From the NCBI RefSeq assembly GCF_000020005.1, contig NC_010718.1:1617001-1681000 (forward strand): a DNA stretch of 64,000 nt. The letters are read 5' to 3'. The notes beneath the pieces were generated by a model. That model saw nothing but the letters and a program-made list of their open reading frames with translations, did no database searches and was not told the DNA's origin. Position 1 is the stretch's first letter. Every line of letters starts with the position of its first letter. The DNA comes from Natranaerobius thermophilus JW/NM-WN-LF. Lineage in GTDB: Bacteria; Bacillota; Natranaerobiia; Natranaerobiales; Natranaerobiaceae. A program made the translations under genes and the position numbers. Positions 45,078 through 53,267 of this stretch are shown here, piece after piece.

Positions 45078-46382
45078 ATGACTAATATAGGTATTGTTGG
45101 CGGTTTAGGTCATGTAGGTTTAATCCAATCAGCTTGTCTGGCTAAGCTGGGGTATAAAGTTATAGCATACGATATCGACATGGAAAAGGTTAAAACAATT
45201 ATGAAAGGTGAAATGCCTTTTCAAGAACAGGGGCTAACAGAATTAGTTACAGAAGGTTTAAATAATAATACTCTTTCGTTTACATCAGAAATTAGCGATT
45301 TAGCAGAAGCAGAAATTGTTTTTATCTGTGTAGGAACACCTGCTTTACCCAATGGAAAATCAGATTTATCTCATGTTTATTCAGCAGTAGATCAAATTGC
45401 TCGAAATCGTAAAAAGAATTGTATAGCAGCAGTTAAAAGTACTGTACCAATAGGAACTTCTCGTAAACTTACCGAGTATCTCAAGGATAACAATTTATCA
45501 GATAAAGTTACTATGGTATCAAACCCTGAGTTCCTTCGAGAAGGTACAGGAGTTAAAGACTTTTGGGAACCTGATAGAATAGTTATAGGCGCAGAAAGTA
45601 AAGAAGCTGCTAATAAAGTCAAACAATTATATTCACCATCAGAAGTTCCTGTAATAAACACCACTTGGGAGAACTCAGAATTAATCAAATACGCAAGTAA
45701 TGCATTTTTAGCAACTAAAATTTCATTTATTAATGAAATATCTCAACTTTGTGAAGATGTTGGAGCCGATATAAGAGTAATAAGTAAAGGAATTGGACTC
45801 GATCCTAGAATCAACCCCCATTTCCTACAAGCGGGAATTGGTTTTAGTGGTCCTTGCTTAGACAAAGATTTAAACTCCTTAATAAACCAATTTAAAGAAA
45901 AACAAAAGAAACCACTCATATTAGAATCTGCTTTACAAGTAAACGAACAACAACGTGCCAGTGTAGTAGAAAAACTACAAAAACATCTAGAAAATTTAAG
46001 AGATAAAGATATTGCCGTTTTCGGTATGGCTTTTAAGGCTGAAACAGATGATGTAAGAAGTTCCCATAGTTTACCTATTATCCGTAAGCTTCTATCCCTT
46101 GGTGCAAATATAACTGTTAATGATCCATGGGTTAAAAGTCCGGAGCAGGGTAGGATTTCAGAGGCCGAAGTAGCCGGGGTTGAATGGATCTCTTCTCCTT
46201 ACAGAGCTGCAAAAGACAAAGACGCAGTATTACTACAAACTGCCTGGCAGGAATATGAAAATTTGGACTACAAAAAACTTTGTGCTGAAATGAAAAAACC
46301 ACTAGTCGTAGACGGAAGAAACCTATTTAATCGTGAAGAAATGGAATCCCATGGCATTGTTTATGTGGGGGTAGGTATATGA
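45078..46382 (+). CDS. UDP-glucose/nucleotide-sugar 6-dehydrogenase
   Basis: 434 residues from ATG 45078 (AGAGG 8 nt upstream). NAD site G-I-V-G-G-L-G-H-V-G, substrate motif N-P-E-F-L-R-E-G, catalytic cysteine in G-F-S-G-P-C-L-D-K-D. C-terminal domain has G-M-A-F-K-A-E-T-D-D-V-R. This is the Ugd/TuaD/WbpO family: two-step oxidation of a UDP-sugar to its uronic acid, most likely UDP-GlcA. Overlaps the following epimerase gene by 4 nt (ATGA). Confidence 0.9.
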   Translation: MTNIGIVGGLGHVGLIQSACLAKLGYKVIAYDIDMEKVKTIMKGEMPFQEQGLTELVTEGLNNNTLSFTSEISDLAEAEIVFICVGTPALPNGKSDLSHVYSAVDQIARNRKKNCIAAVKSTVPIGTSRKLTEYLKDNNLSDKVTMVSNPEFLREGTGVKDFWEPDRIVIGAESKEAANKVKQLYSPSEVPVINTTWENSELIKYASNAFLATKISFINEISQLCEDVGADIRVISKGIGLDPRINPHFLQAGIGFSGPCLDKDLNSLINQFKEKQKKPLILESALQVNEQQRASVVEKLQKHLENLRDKDIAVFGMAFKAETDDVRSSHSLPIIRKLLSLGANITVNDPWVKSPEQGRISEAEVAGVEWISSPYRAAKDKDAVLLQTAWQEYENLDYKKLCAEMKKPLVVDGRNLFNREEMESHGIVYVGVGI

Positions 46383-47344
46383 AATATTTAGTAACAGGTG
46401 CTGCTGGCTTTATAGGTTCCCATCTTTGTAAAGAGCTGGTCACTCGTGGAAACAAAGTATGGGGACTAGATAATCTTAGTCAGGGAAAAATAGAAAGATT
46501 ACAGGAACTTGAGGACCACCCAGATTTTCAATTCATAGATAGCTGTATATCTGACGATGAAGTTTTGGAAGAACTTATTAATAAAGTTGATATTATATAT
46601 CATATGGCTGCAGTTGTTGGGGTAAAACGATATGTAGAAAAACCGGAGAGAGTAATTGACGTAAATGTACGCTTCACTTCACGGTTGTTTGAACTTGCGT
46701 ATCAATTGGATAAAAAGGTAATATTTGCTTCAACATCAGAAGTCTATGGAAAAAACAATAGTATTCCCTTTAGTGAAGATGATAATCGCATTTACGGCCC
46801 CTCCACTACAGATAGATGGTCTTATGCAATATCAAAGAGTGCAGCTGAACACCTTTGTTTGGGTTATGTTAAAAAAGGACTTAAGGCTGTAATAATACGA
46901 TATTTTAATGTTTATGGACCATATGCAGATACCTCGGCATATGGTGGTGTGGTTACTCGATTCGTAAATCAACTTTTAACTAATAAACCAATGACTGTTC
47001 ACAATGACGGTAGTCAAACACGCTGCTTCACCTATATCGACGATATAATAAAAGGAACAATTGAAGCTGGTAGTCGGCCTGAGGCAGAAGGAAAAGTATT
47101 CAATCTTGGACATCATCGTGAAACTTCCATTCTTGAACTTGCTGAAACCATTTTAAAAGTTTCTGGAATAAATGGTGACATAGTTTTTCAACCATATAAA
47201 GAATTTTATGGTAATAGTTATGAGGACATTACTAGAAGAGTTCCAGATTTATCAGAAGCAAGAAAAATCCTTGATTACGATCCTGAAATAACTCTTGAAG
47301 ATGGGCTCAAAAAAACCTTAAATTGGTATAAAGACAGAGTATGA
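46379..47344 (+). CDS. UDP-sugar epimerase/decarboxylase (extended SDR)
   Basis: 321 residues. G-A-A-G-F-I-G-S-H NAD site, catalytic Ser/Thr in S-T-S-E-V-Y-G, and Y-A-I-S-K. The segment D-R-W-S-Y-A-I-S-K is like UDP-glucuronate decarboxylases (UXS/ArnA), while other parts resemble UDP-GlcA or UDP-GlcNAc 4-epimerases. Directly coupled to the dehydrogenase, so it likely acts on UDP-glucuronate to give UDP-xylose or UDP-galacturonate. Confidence 0.87.
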   Translation: MKYLVTGAAGFIGSHLCKELVTRGNKVWGLDNLSQGKIERLQELEDHPDFQFIDSCISDDEVLEELINKVDIIYHMAAVVGVKRYVEKPERVIDVNVRFTSRLFELAYQLDKKVIFASTSEVYGKNNSIPFSEDDNRIYGPSTTDRWSYAISKSAAEHLCLGYVKKGLKAVIIRYFNVYGPYADTSAYGGVVTRFVNQLLTNKPMTVHNDGSQTRCFTYIDDIIKGTIEAGSRPEAEGKVFNLGHHRETSILELAETILKVSGINGDIVFQPYKEFYGNSYEDITRRVPDLSEARKILDYDPEITLEDGLKKTLNWYKDRV

Positions 47345-47360
47345 TTAGGAGTGAGTAATT

Positions 47361-48227
47361 TTGAACATTAAAAAAGCAATCATACCTGTCGCAGGCTTTG
47401 GTACTAGACTTTTACCTATTACCAAAGCCATCCCTAAAACAATGTTACCTATCGTGGATAAACCAGTGATACATTACCTGGTTGAAGAAGCTGTGGCTTC
47501 AGGTATTGAAGAGATTATAATTATTACAGGTCAGAAAAGAAAAAACATTGAAGATTATTTCAATAGATCTCAGGAGCTGGAAGAACATCTAATTAAAACG
47601 GGTAAAGAAGATTTGTTAGAACAGATCAAAAATATATCAAATCAGGCTAATATCAATTACGTAGCTCAGGATAGCGCTCTTGGTCTTGGGCATGCAATAT
47701 ATTGTGGTCGCAAATTTATAGATAAAGATGAATCATTTGCAGTTTTACTCGGTGATGATATAGTTAGAGCAAAAAAGCCATGTATAGCACAATTGATAGA
47801 TGTCTACAGGAAATATCGATCTAATATTATTGGCGTTCAGAGTGTTCCCGACGAAGAAGTAAGTAAATATGGTATTGTAAATGGGAAAAGAATAAATAAT
47901 AAATTAGTCAAAGTAAGTGACTTAGTCGAAAAGCCAGACAAGGAAAATACTCCTTCTAATTTAGCCATTCTAGGTAGATATATTATTCATAGTGATATTT
48001 TCGATGTATTAGAAGTTATCGGTCCTGGTGCAGGTGGAGAAATTCAGTTAACAGATGCTTTAAAAGCACTTAATTACAATCAAAATATCTATTCTTACAG
48101 CTTTGAAGGAACTAGATACGATACAGGTGATAAATTAGGTTATTTAATCGCAAATATTGAATTTGCCTTACAAAACAATGAATTAAAAAATAATTTAAAA
48201 AATAAAGTAAAGCCCCTTTTCTTTTAG
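47361..48227 (+). CDS. galU: UTP-glucose-1-phosphate uridylyltransferase
   Basis: 288 residues, TTG behind GGAGTGAG. Nucleotidyltransferase signature V-A-G-F-G-T-R-L-L-P-I-T-K with P-K-T-M-L-P-I-V, then D-D-I-V and V-E-K-P. Makes UDP-glucose, the substrate of the dehydrogenase two genes upstream and of GalE. Its last codons and stop lie inside the terminator hairpin (48203-48240). Confidence 0.93.
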   Translation: MNIKKAIIPVAGFGTRLLPITKAIPKTMLPIVDKPVIHYLVEEAVASGIEEIIIITGQKRKNIEDYFNRSQELEEHLIKTGKEDLLEQIKNISNQANINYVAQDSALGLGHAIYCGRKFIDKDESFAVLLGDDIVRAKKPCIAQLIDVYRKYRSNIIGVQSVPDEEVSKYGIVNGKRINNKLVKVSDLVEKPDKENTPSNLAILGRYIIHSDIFDVLEVIGPGAGGEIQLTDALKALNYNQNIYSYSFEGTRYDTGDKLGYLIANIEFALQNNELKNNLKNKVKPLFF

Positions 48228-48246
48228 GGGCTTTACTTTATTTTGC
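48203..48246 (+). terminator. Terminator overlapping the galU stop codon
   Basis: TAAAGTAAAGCCCC pairs with GGGGCTTTACTTTA around TTTTCTTTTA, followed by TTTTG. The TAG stop is 48225-48227, so the 5' arm is coding sequence. Marks the end of the forward polysaccharide operon. Confidence 0.9.
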
Positions 48247-48269
48247 TCATTCATATACAAATAATTTAA

Positions 48270-48290
48270 CCCCGGGATGTAATCCCGGGG
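48270..48290 (-). terminator. Hairpin downstream of the first cold-shock gene
   Basis: CCCCGGGAT pairs with ATCCCGGGG; on the reverse strand it is followed by TTAAATTATTT. Likely terminator of the gene at 48329-48532. Confidence 0.65.
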
Positions 48291-48328
48291 TGTTTGATGG
48301 CACTATGTTAATCGTTCACATTTAATTC

Positions 48329-48532
48329 TTATAACTTATTAACATTTGCTGCTTGTGGTCCGCGATCTGCCTCAACCACTTCAAATTCAACCTCTTGGCC
48401 ATCTTCTAAAGATTTAAATCCTTCCTCGTTGATAGCACTGAAGTGTACGAAAACATCTCCTTCTCCGGATTCTCTTTCAATGAATCCGTAACCTTTCTTA
48501 GAATCAAACCATTTTACTGTACCTGTTGTCAA
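48329..48532 (-). CDS. Cold-shock protein (CspA family) 1
   Basis: 67 residues, TTG behind AGGAGG. RNP1 K-G-Y-G-F-I-E and RNP2 V-F-V-H-F-S are intact on a five-strand OB fold. Binds single-stranded RNA/DNA as a chaperone. About 75% like the second copy at 49754-49954. The two flank the SASP gene. Confidence 0.95.
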   Translation of the reverse strand: MTTGTVKWFDSKKGYGFIERESGEGDVFVHFSAINEEGFKSLEDGQEVEFEVVEADRGPQAANVNKL

Positions 48533-48607
48533 CTAAAACTACCTCCTAAAATCTTGTTTTTTGCATTTTCTCATATAAAAACGAAAAAATCAAGGTCTAT
48601 AAAGAAT

Positions 48608-48862
48608 TTATCTTGTCAGATTTGTATTCCTTGAAAGCTTCGTATAAGCTGACTGCTGATTGTCACGTAAATGATAATAAAGTATAAATACAGTAAAGTA
48701 TATATAAACTATGATTGGTGCAAATAATAAAATTGAAAAATGCAAAAAGTAAATGAAACTGCTTGCAACAAAATTTAATACTATATATAAAAATTGATGT
48801 AATAAACCAACTATTAGAAATTTTATTCCTTTCTCTATTTTGCTAAATTGAAGCCTTTTATC
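48608..48862 (-). CDS. Hydrophobic open frame without a usual start codon
   Basis: 84 codons from after TAA (48863-48865) to TAA at 48608. Two long hydrophobic segments (I-K-F-L-I-V-G-L-L-H-Q-F and F-S-I-L-L-F-A-P-I-I-V-Y) and a polar tail give a convincing small membrane protein. There is no ATG, GTG or TTG near the 5' end. GAAAGGA lies next to an ATA, so either a non-standard start is used or the 5' end has decayed. The rest of 48533-49072 shows only AT-rich DNA. Confidence 0.4.
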   Translation of the reverse strand, partial: DKRLQFSKIEKGIKFLIVGLLHQFLYIVLNFVASSFIYFLHFSILLFAPIIVYIYFTVFILYYHLRDNQQSAYTKLSRNTNLTR

Positions 48863-49072
48863 TTATTATATAACAATTCATACATTTTATTTTAAAATAG
48901 CCTAAAAATAATTTCAATTATCAAAACAACTTTGAAAATACTATGCAACTTGGGTAATTCCAAAAGCTTATTATTTTACCACTATATTGTTAGCATTGAA
49001 ATATTTATCTCGAATTATTTGAGCAAACTATTAAATACTAAAAATAGAACATCTTATAAGGAGGGATAAACC

Positions 49073-49297
49073 ATGGGCCAAGGACAAAAACAAAACAAAG
49101 CTTTAGTAGAAGGGGCTGAAAAAGGCTTATATCAATTCAAGTATGAAGTAGCCAATGAACTTGGTATTCAGCCACCTCAAAGCGATTATTGGGGTAACCT
49201 AACTTCTAGAGATTGTGGAGCTGTTGGTGGAAACATGGTTAGAAAGATGATTGAAGCTTATGAAAACCAGCTAGCTTCTCAACAACAGCAGCAATAA
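49073..49297 (+). CDS. Alpha/beta-type small acid-soluble spore protein
   Basis: 74 residues, ATG with AAGGAGGG upstream. Both family signatures are present: K-Y-E-V-A-N-E-L-G-I (around the GPR protease site) and Y-W-G-N-L-T-S-R-D-C-G-A-V-G-G-N-M-V-R-K-M. Coats and protects spore DNA; degraded at germination. This is firm evidence that the organism forms endospores. A sigma-G promoter was expected but I could not find clear boxes. Confidence 0.95.
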   Translation: MGQGQKQNKALVEGAEKGLYQFKYEVANELGIQPPQSDYWGNLTSRDCGAVGGNMVRKMIEAYENQLASQQQQQ

Positions 49298-49316
49298 CCT
49301 TCGATCAACATATTCA

Positions 49317-49347
49317 GAGGGGCTTATCATTTGATAAGCCCCTTTTA
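49317..49347 (+). terminator. Terminator of the SASP gene
   Basis: AGGGGCTTATCA pairs with TGATAAGCCCCT, then TTTAATA. Confidence 0.85.
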
Positions 49348-49368
49348 ATATTCACATAATTTATTAAA

Positions 49369-49530
49369 CTAATCTTTATCTTGTTGATCACATTCACGCA
49401 CTTTTTTTTCAAGCAAATCGATTATTTTTTGATTTTGGTCTTTAATATCATCTAAATAACCTTTAAGCCAGGTTATGAAGAGCGCAATTACAAAGATTGT
49501 AAATATTAATATAAAAATATACATATTCAA
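49369..49530 (-). CDS. Small membrane-anchored coiled-coil protein
   Basis: 53 residues from TTG 49530, placed 9 nt after GGGGAG; the in-frame start at 49572 would put the SD inside the gene. One membrane helix (Y-I-F-I-L-I-F-T-I-F-V-I-A-L-F) followed by a charged helix ending in E-C-D-Q-Q-D-K-D. Family unknown. Confidence 0.55.
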   Translation of the reverse strand: MNMYIFILIFTIFVIALFITWLKGYLDDIKDQNQKIIDLLEKKVRECDQQDKD

Positions 49531-49666
49531 TAACTCAGTCTCCCCTCCCTTTTTGTGATGTTTATTTAACAAATTTGCTTACCCAAAGATTTCAAAAACT
49601 TTAGAAATACCTTCTTAATTACTCTGATTTTATTATAAATTAATTTTAATTTATTAGCGAAATTAA

Positions 49667-49695
49667 TTGACAACCCTACCTATTAATGGTATGAT
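49667..49695 (+). promoter_or_regulatory. Sigma-A promoter of the second cold-shock gene
   Basis: TTGACA, 17-nt spacer, TATGAT. A leader of roughly 50 nt precedes the ATG at 49754, as expected for a cold-shock mRNA. Confidence 0.85.
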
Positions 49696-49753
49696 TGTAT
49701 CGTTGTCGGTAAGACAATATAATATTTTTTAACTTAATTGGAGGTTTTTTTAA

Positions 49754-49954
49754 ATGACTAAAGGTATTGTAAAGTGGTTTAACTCAGACAAAGGTTACGG
49801 ATTTATCCAAGTAGAAGGTGAAGACGATGTATTCGTTCACTTCTCAGCTATTCAAGAAGAAGGATTCAAAACTCTTGATGAAGGTCAACAGGTTGAATTT
49901 AACGTAGTTGAAGGACAACGTGGACCTCAAGCTGCTGAAGTAGTTAAGTTATAG
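49754..49954 (+). CDS. Cold-shock protein (CspA family) 2
   Basis: 66 residues, ATG with GGAGG upstream. RNP1 K-G-Y-G-F-I-Q and RNP2 V-F-V-H-F-S are intact. Strong promoter at 49667-49695 and a strong terminator at 49978-50005 make it a self-contained unit. Probably highly expressed. Confidence 0.95.
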   Translation: MTKGIVKWFNSDKGYGFIQVEGEDDVFVHFSAIQEEGFKTLDEGQQVEFNVVEGQRGPQAAEVVKL

Positions 49955-49977
49955 ATTAAGATGACTTTTCTACATAA

Positions 49978-50005
49978 AAACTGCCCTGCATAGGGCAGTT
50001 TTTTT
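49978..50005 (+). terminator. Terminator of cold-shock gene 2
   Basis: CTGCCCT pairs with AGGGCAG around GCAT, then seven T. Confidence 0.92.
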
Positions 50006-50047
50006 ATTTTATGGAGCTGTTATATTTAGTAGTTGAGAATGGGACTG

Positions 50048-50464
50048 CTATAATCTATTAACAATATTGCCTATTACTATATATTTAAACCATTTTCCCT
50101 GAAATGCTGCGATACAAGCAAAAATGGCATATCCATGAATTATAATTGCAATGATAGTACTGAAAATACCAAAGAAAAAGATAGGCGTCATTAGTCCCAA
50201 TAAACTATTGGGTATAATACTTCCAAATCCAACTATTCCACCAAATATGCCGCCAAAGATGAACAAAGATACTCCCATTATAGCTCCAATTAAGAGAATA
50301 ATAACTTGATATCCAATTGCTTGTTTAGCATGATGAGCAATGAAATGAGAATCTTCTTTTTTAAATACAAAAATGATTGACGCTATAAAAAGTCCTATAA
50401 TATTTAGAAAAATTGTCAGATGAATTAAACCAGCTATTAAATTATTTTCATTTTGAATATTCAT
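50048..50464 (-). CDS. DUF4870-family membrane protein
   Basis: 138 residues, ATG 50464 with GGAGG upstream. Three to four hydrophobic segments. The DUF4870 signature F-I-A-H-H-A-K-Q-A-I-G-Y-Q after the second helix and late A-I-F-A-C-I-A-A are clear. Function unknown; common in Firmicutes. Confidence 0.85.
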   Translation of the reverse strand: MNIQNENNLIAGLIHLTIFLNIIGLFIASIIFVFKKEDSHFIAHHAKQAIGYQVIILLIGAIMGVSLFIFGGIFGGIVGFGSIIPNSLLGLMTPIFFFGIFSTIIAIIIHGYAIFACIAAFQGKWFKYIVIGNIVNRL

Positions 50465-50488
50465 TTTGATATCTACCTCCTACTTATC

Positions 50489-50677
50489 CTAATCTAATAT
50501 TATATGGTTAACTTGATTTCTCATAAATTCATAATAAACAATCATTTCATTACCTTTTTTGTCACGGATCAGTGTGCCTCCAAGCATCATGGGATAATCC
50601 ACGAGCTCTATACTGCTTTTTTCAAAGTTTTCCTCTATCCACTCAAGTACTATTTTTTTTGGATCTATAGTAGTCAT
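50489..50677 (-). CDS. Small hypothetical protein
   Basis: 62 residues from ATG 50677 (GAAGGTG 6 nt upstream; GTG 50692 is less likely). Soluble alpha/beta peptide with W-I-E-E-N-F-E, L-I-R-D-K-K-G-N-E-M-I-V-Y-Y-E. Not recognised. Ends 25 nt before the DUF4870 gene and may share its transcript. Confidence 0.55.
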   Translation of the reverse strand: MTTIDPKKIVLEWIEENFEKSSIELVDYPMMLGGTLIRDKKGNEMIVYYEFMRNQVNHIILD

Positions 50678-50721
50678 AATATACACCTTCACTTTAATCG
50701 TTTATTTTTTTCTTACTTTTA

Positions 50722-51233
50722 TCAACTAGTCTGATATAAGTCATTTAAGTTATTAATAGTATTAAGAATTTTAGTAAGTAAATATAGATACAAATTTGGC
50801 AACTCTTCGTTGATCTTTTTTTCTTCGTAAAAAAATCTTTTCCTGTTTTTATAAGAATCTAAAGTACCCTCGGTTAAATCAGGTTGTAACAAAAACCTCT
50901 CTATAATTTCGCAATTGCTAATATTATAATATATTTTTTGAAATGGTTCCCATAAACAATTGTGTATGATTTCATTTCTTAGATTAATAACCATTTTAAT
51001 TTGTTCACATTTTTGAAATACAGTATTTGTTATTTCGACATTTTTAATCTTTTTTTTATCTCCATATAAGATATTCTTAGACTTAAGACTTGGATACATT
51101 TTAAAATCAGTTTGTATATTTTCCAGTTCAAATGCAATTTTAGTTAATAGGTCAAATATAGAATATATTCCTATAAAATTCCGTTTTTATATTTTAATCC
51201 CTTTGCAGTATAAAATGTATAATCCACAAACAA
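50722..51233 (-). pseudogene. Frameshifted HEPN-domain (Cthe_2314-like) gene
   Basis: A good start (GGAGG then TTG 51233/GTG 51227) opens a frame V-D-Y-T-F-Y-T-A-K-G-L-K-Y-K-N that stops at 51171-51173. The next frame, open from just after that point to 50722, continues the same protein: I-Y-S-I-F-D-L-L-T-K-I-A-F. Adding one A to the A5 run near 51190 would join them into about 169 residues. The second frame has R-N-E-I-I-H, the R-x(4)-H motif of HEPN ribonucleases. It lies beside the IS3 element. An ORF from ATG 51099 alone would be 125 residues. Confidence 0.7.
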
Positions 51234-51414
51234 ATATCCTCCTTAAAAAATAAACTTGAATTTATTAATCTCTAACAAACATTTTCTATTCAACTTTATT
51301 TTTACCCTTTTAATTTTTCAGTTTAAATTTTCATTTGTCATAATTTTTATAACCACTAAACGTTACATAAAATATGGACTTAGGTCAAAATTTTGGACAC
51401 CAAAAAGTTAAGTA

Positions 51415-52323
51415 TTAAGCAGATTGCTTTGCTAGATCCTCAACATGTTGAGGAGTTAAAAACTCCAAACTTCCATGGATTCTTGTTCTGTTGTACCAGC
51501 TCTCAATGAACCTAAATAGAGCAATTTCAGCCGATTTGAAGTCTAAGTACTTAACATGGTTAACTTCTTCCTTTTTCAAAGTAGCATGAAATGATTCGAT
51601 ATGTGCATTGTCATAAGGGCAGCCTTTTCTGCTAAATGATTGCTTGATCCCTTTGTACCTTAAAAAACGCTTAAAGTCATCGCTAGTGTACTGGGTACCT
51701 AGATCACTATGTAGAATAAGTCCATTGCCAGGTTTCTGTGTATCATAAGCATTTTTAACAGCTTTAATAACTAAATCTGTTGTCATGGTCTTGCTAAAAG
51801 AGTATCCAACAATTTTATGGGTGTGTAAATCCATTACAGAGGCTAAGTAGCACCAGCCGTCTTTAACAGTATCAATGTATGTAATATCAGTAACCCACTT
51901 TTGATTGACAAATGTAGTTGAAAAGTCTTGTTTTAGGAGATTCTCTCGTTCGACTACTTTTTCTCTATTAGGATAAGGCCGATATTTTTTCCTGACAATT
52001 GATTTGATACCCTCTTTTCTCATTAATCGTTGGACTCTTTTTAAGCTGACTTTGTATCCTTTATTGATTAGCACAGCGTGGATCTTTGGTGCACCATATC
52101 GCTTTTTACTGTTTTTATGAATTTGAGTTATTTGATCTAATAGTTCTCTGTTTTCTTTGTCACGATTAGATTCAACTCGATTTATTGTTTCGTAATAAGT
52201 ACTTCTCGGAAAGTCTAGAGCATCACAAATAGCTTTGATAGTATGCTCGTCCTTTTGTTCTTTTATAAATTCAGTAAGCTCTGTATTGTCTACTTTTTGG
52301 CGAATATGGTCATAGCCTTTTTT
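51415..52323 (-). CDS. IS3-family transposase OrfB (read by -1 frameshift)
   Basis: Read from the slippery site, the frame begins K-K-G-Y-D-H-I-R-Q-K and runs about 300 residues to 51415. Contains the HTH_21 region (I-K-A-I-C-D-A-L-D-F-P-R-S-T-Y-Y) and the rve integrase core with D in W-V-T-D-I-T-Y, D in L-H-S-D-L-G-T-Q-Y and E in A-H-I-E-S-F-H-A-T-L-K. All three catalytic acids are present. Confidence 0.92.
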   Translation of the reverse strand, partial: KKGYDHIRQKVDNTELTEFIKEQKDEHTIKAICDALDFPRSTYYETINRVESNRDKENRELLDQITQIHKNSKKRYGAPKIHAVLINKGYKVSLKRVQRLMRKEGIKSIVRKKYRPYPNREKVVERENLLKQDFSTTFVNQKWVTDITYIDTVKDGWCYLASVMDLHTHKIVGYSFSKTMTTDLVIKAVKNAYDTQKPGNGLILHSDLGTQYTSDDFKRFLRYKGIKQSFSRKGCPYDNAHIESFHATLKKEEVNHVKYLDFKSAEIALFRFIESWYNRTRIHGSLEFLTPQHVEDLAKQSA

Positions 52324-52556
52324 AAGATTTCATTCTCCTCTTTCAAGCGAGCCATTTCTTTTTGCATTTCTTCCACATCTTTTGAAGTGGCTCCCTCACT
52401 GCCAGATTGTTGGTTTGGAGAGAAATCTTTGATCCATTTATAAATAGTAACCTCTGTCACACCATATTCGCTAGACAAATCCTTCACAGAACTACCTGAA
52501 TTATATAAATCTACAATTGTTCTTTTGAAGTCTTCATTATATCTCTTATTACTCAT
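52290..52556 (-). CDS. IS3-family transposase OrfA
   Basis: 88 residues from ATG 52556 (AAAGGA about 10 nt upstream). Helix-turn-helix with V-K-D-L-S-S-E-Y-G-V-T-E-V-T-I-Y-K-W, then a leucine zipper helix (M-A-R-L-K-E-E-N-E-I-L-K-K). Binds the terminal repeats. The heptamer A-AAA-AAG at 52323-52317 near its end allows -1 slippage into OrfB to give the full transposase. Confidence 0.93.
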   Translation of the reverse strand: MSNKRYNEDFKRTIVDLYNSGSSVKDLSSEYGVTEVTIYKWIKDFSPNQQSGSEGATSKDVEEMQKEMARLKEENEILKKAMTIFAKK

Positions 52557-52700
52557 TACTGGACACATCCTTTCGTTATTAATATTGTAAGTGACTTAAC
52601 CATGATGTGTCCAAGAATTTATACTAACACCATACATATTTCTGCACTATAGTTGGTCAAACTAAATATATATAATTAAAACTAAAGGGGAGGTATTATT

Positions 52701-53027
52701 TTGGTACGTTTAGCAATTCGCTTCGTAGTATCAGCCCTGGTGCTAATGGTTCTTAGTTTTATATTACCAGGATTTGCCGTAGTAGGATTTGGTGGAGCTT
52801 TACTAGCTGCAGTAGTAATTGCGCTTTTAGGTTATGGAGCAGAATACTTCCTGGGAGAAAATGCTTCACCTAATGGAAGAGGTGTAATTTCTTTTGTAAT
52901 AGCAGCTGTAGTGATCTATGTAGCACAATTTTTAGTACCGGATATGTCAGTTTCCATCCTGGGTGCTGCTTTAGCAGCTATTGTCATCGGTATAGTTGAT
53001 TTATTCATTCCAACTACATTGCGATAA
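52701..53027 (+). CDS. Phage-holin superfamily IV-like membrane protein (PF04020, YvlD-like)
   Basis: 108 residues, TTG behind GGGGAGG. Four short glycine/alanine-rich helices in two similar halves (V-V-S-A-L-V-L-M-V-L and V-I-A-A-V-V-I-Y-V-A), as in PF04020 (YvlD). Followed by its own terminator. Usually a chromosomal stress-linked membrane protein, not a true phage holin. The neighbouring lysozyme-like gene makes the pair worth noting. Confidence 0.8.
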   Translation: MVRLAIRFVVSALVLMVLSFILPGFAVVGFGGALLAAVVIALLGYGAEYFLGENASPNGRGVISFVIAAVVIYVAQFLVPDMSVSILGAALAAIVIGIVDLFIPTTLR

Positions 53028-53060
53028 AATTTAATATTTTTAATTTAGTTAATTCAATCT

Positions 53061-53097
53061 CACCAAAACCTTATTATAGAGGTTTTGGTGTTTTTTT
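53061..53097 (+). terminator. Terminator of the YvlD-like gene
   Basis: CACCAAAACC pairs with GGTTTTGGTG, then seven T. Confidence 0.9.
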
Positions 53098-53267
53098 ATG
53101 TATTTCTTTTAAATAAAATACATAAGTATTATTTACTTTTTATCAATATTTGTGGATTATATATAAACTATTGACTATTCTGGACATACTTATATATTAA
53201 CTTATTTACAGAAAACCTTTAAAAAACTATAAAACTGTTTAAAACCCCAAGAAAGGAGGAGGTTTTT

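Larger units (their letters stand above)
51373..52634 (-). mobile_element. Complete IS3-family insertion sequence
   Basis: About 1.26 kb with imperfect terminal inverted repeats of about 36 bp. The left end begins TATGGACTTAGGTCAAAATT and the right end is the reverse complement of ...TATACTAACACCATA. It contains orfA and orfB with an A6G frameshift site and an intact D-D-E triad, so it may be active. No clear target duplication flanks it. Fragments of the same right end occur at 21396-21450. Confidence 0.9.

Noticed and set aside
48950-49060. Sigma-G promoter before the SASP gene
   Set aside because: Expected from biology, but no spacing of GHATR and CATnnTA-like boxes was convincing.
51360-52640. 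Target-site duplication of the IS3 element
   Set aside because: The 3-4 bases on either side (AAA left, CAT right) do not match.
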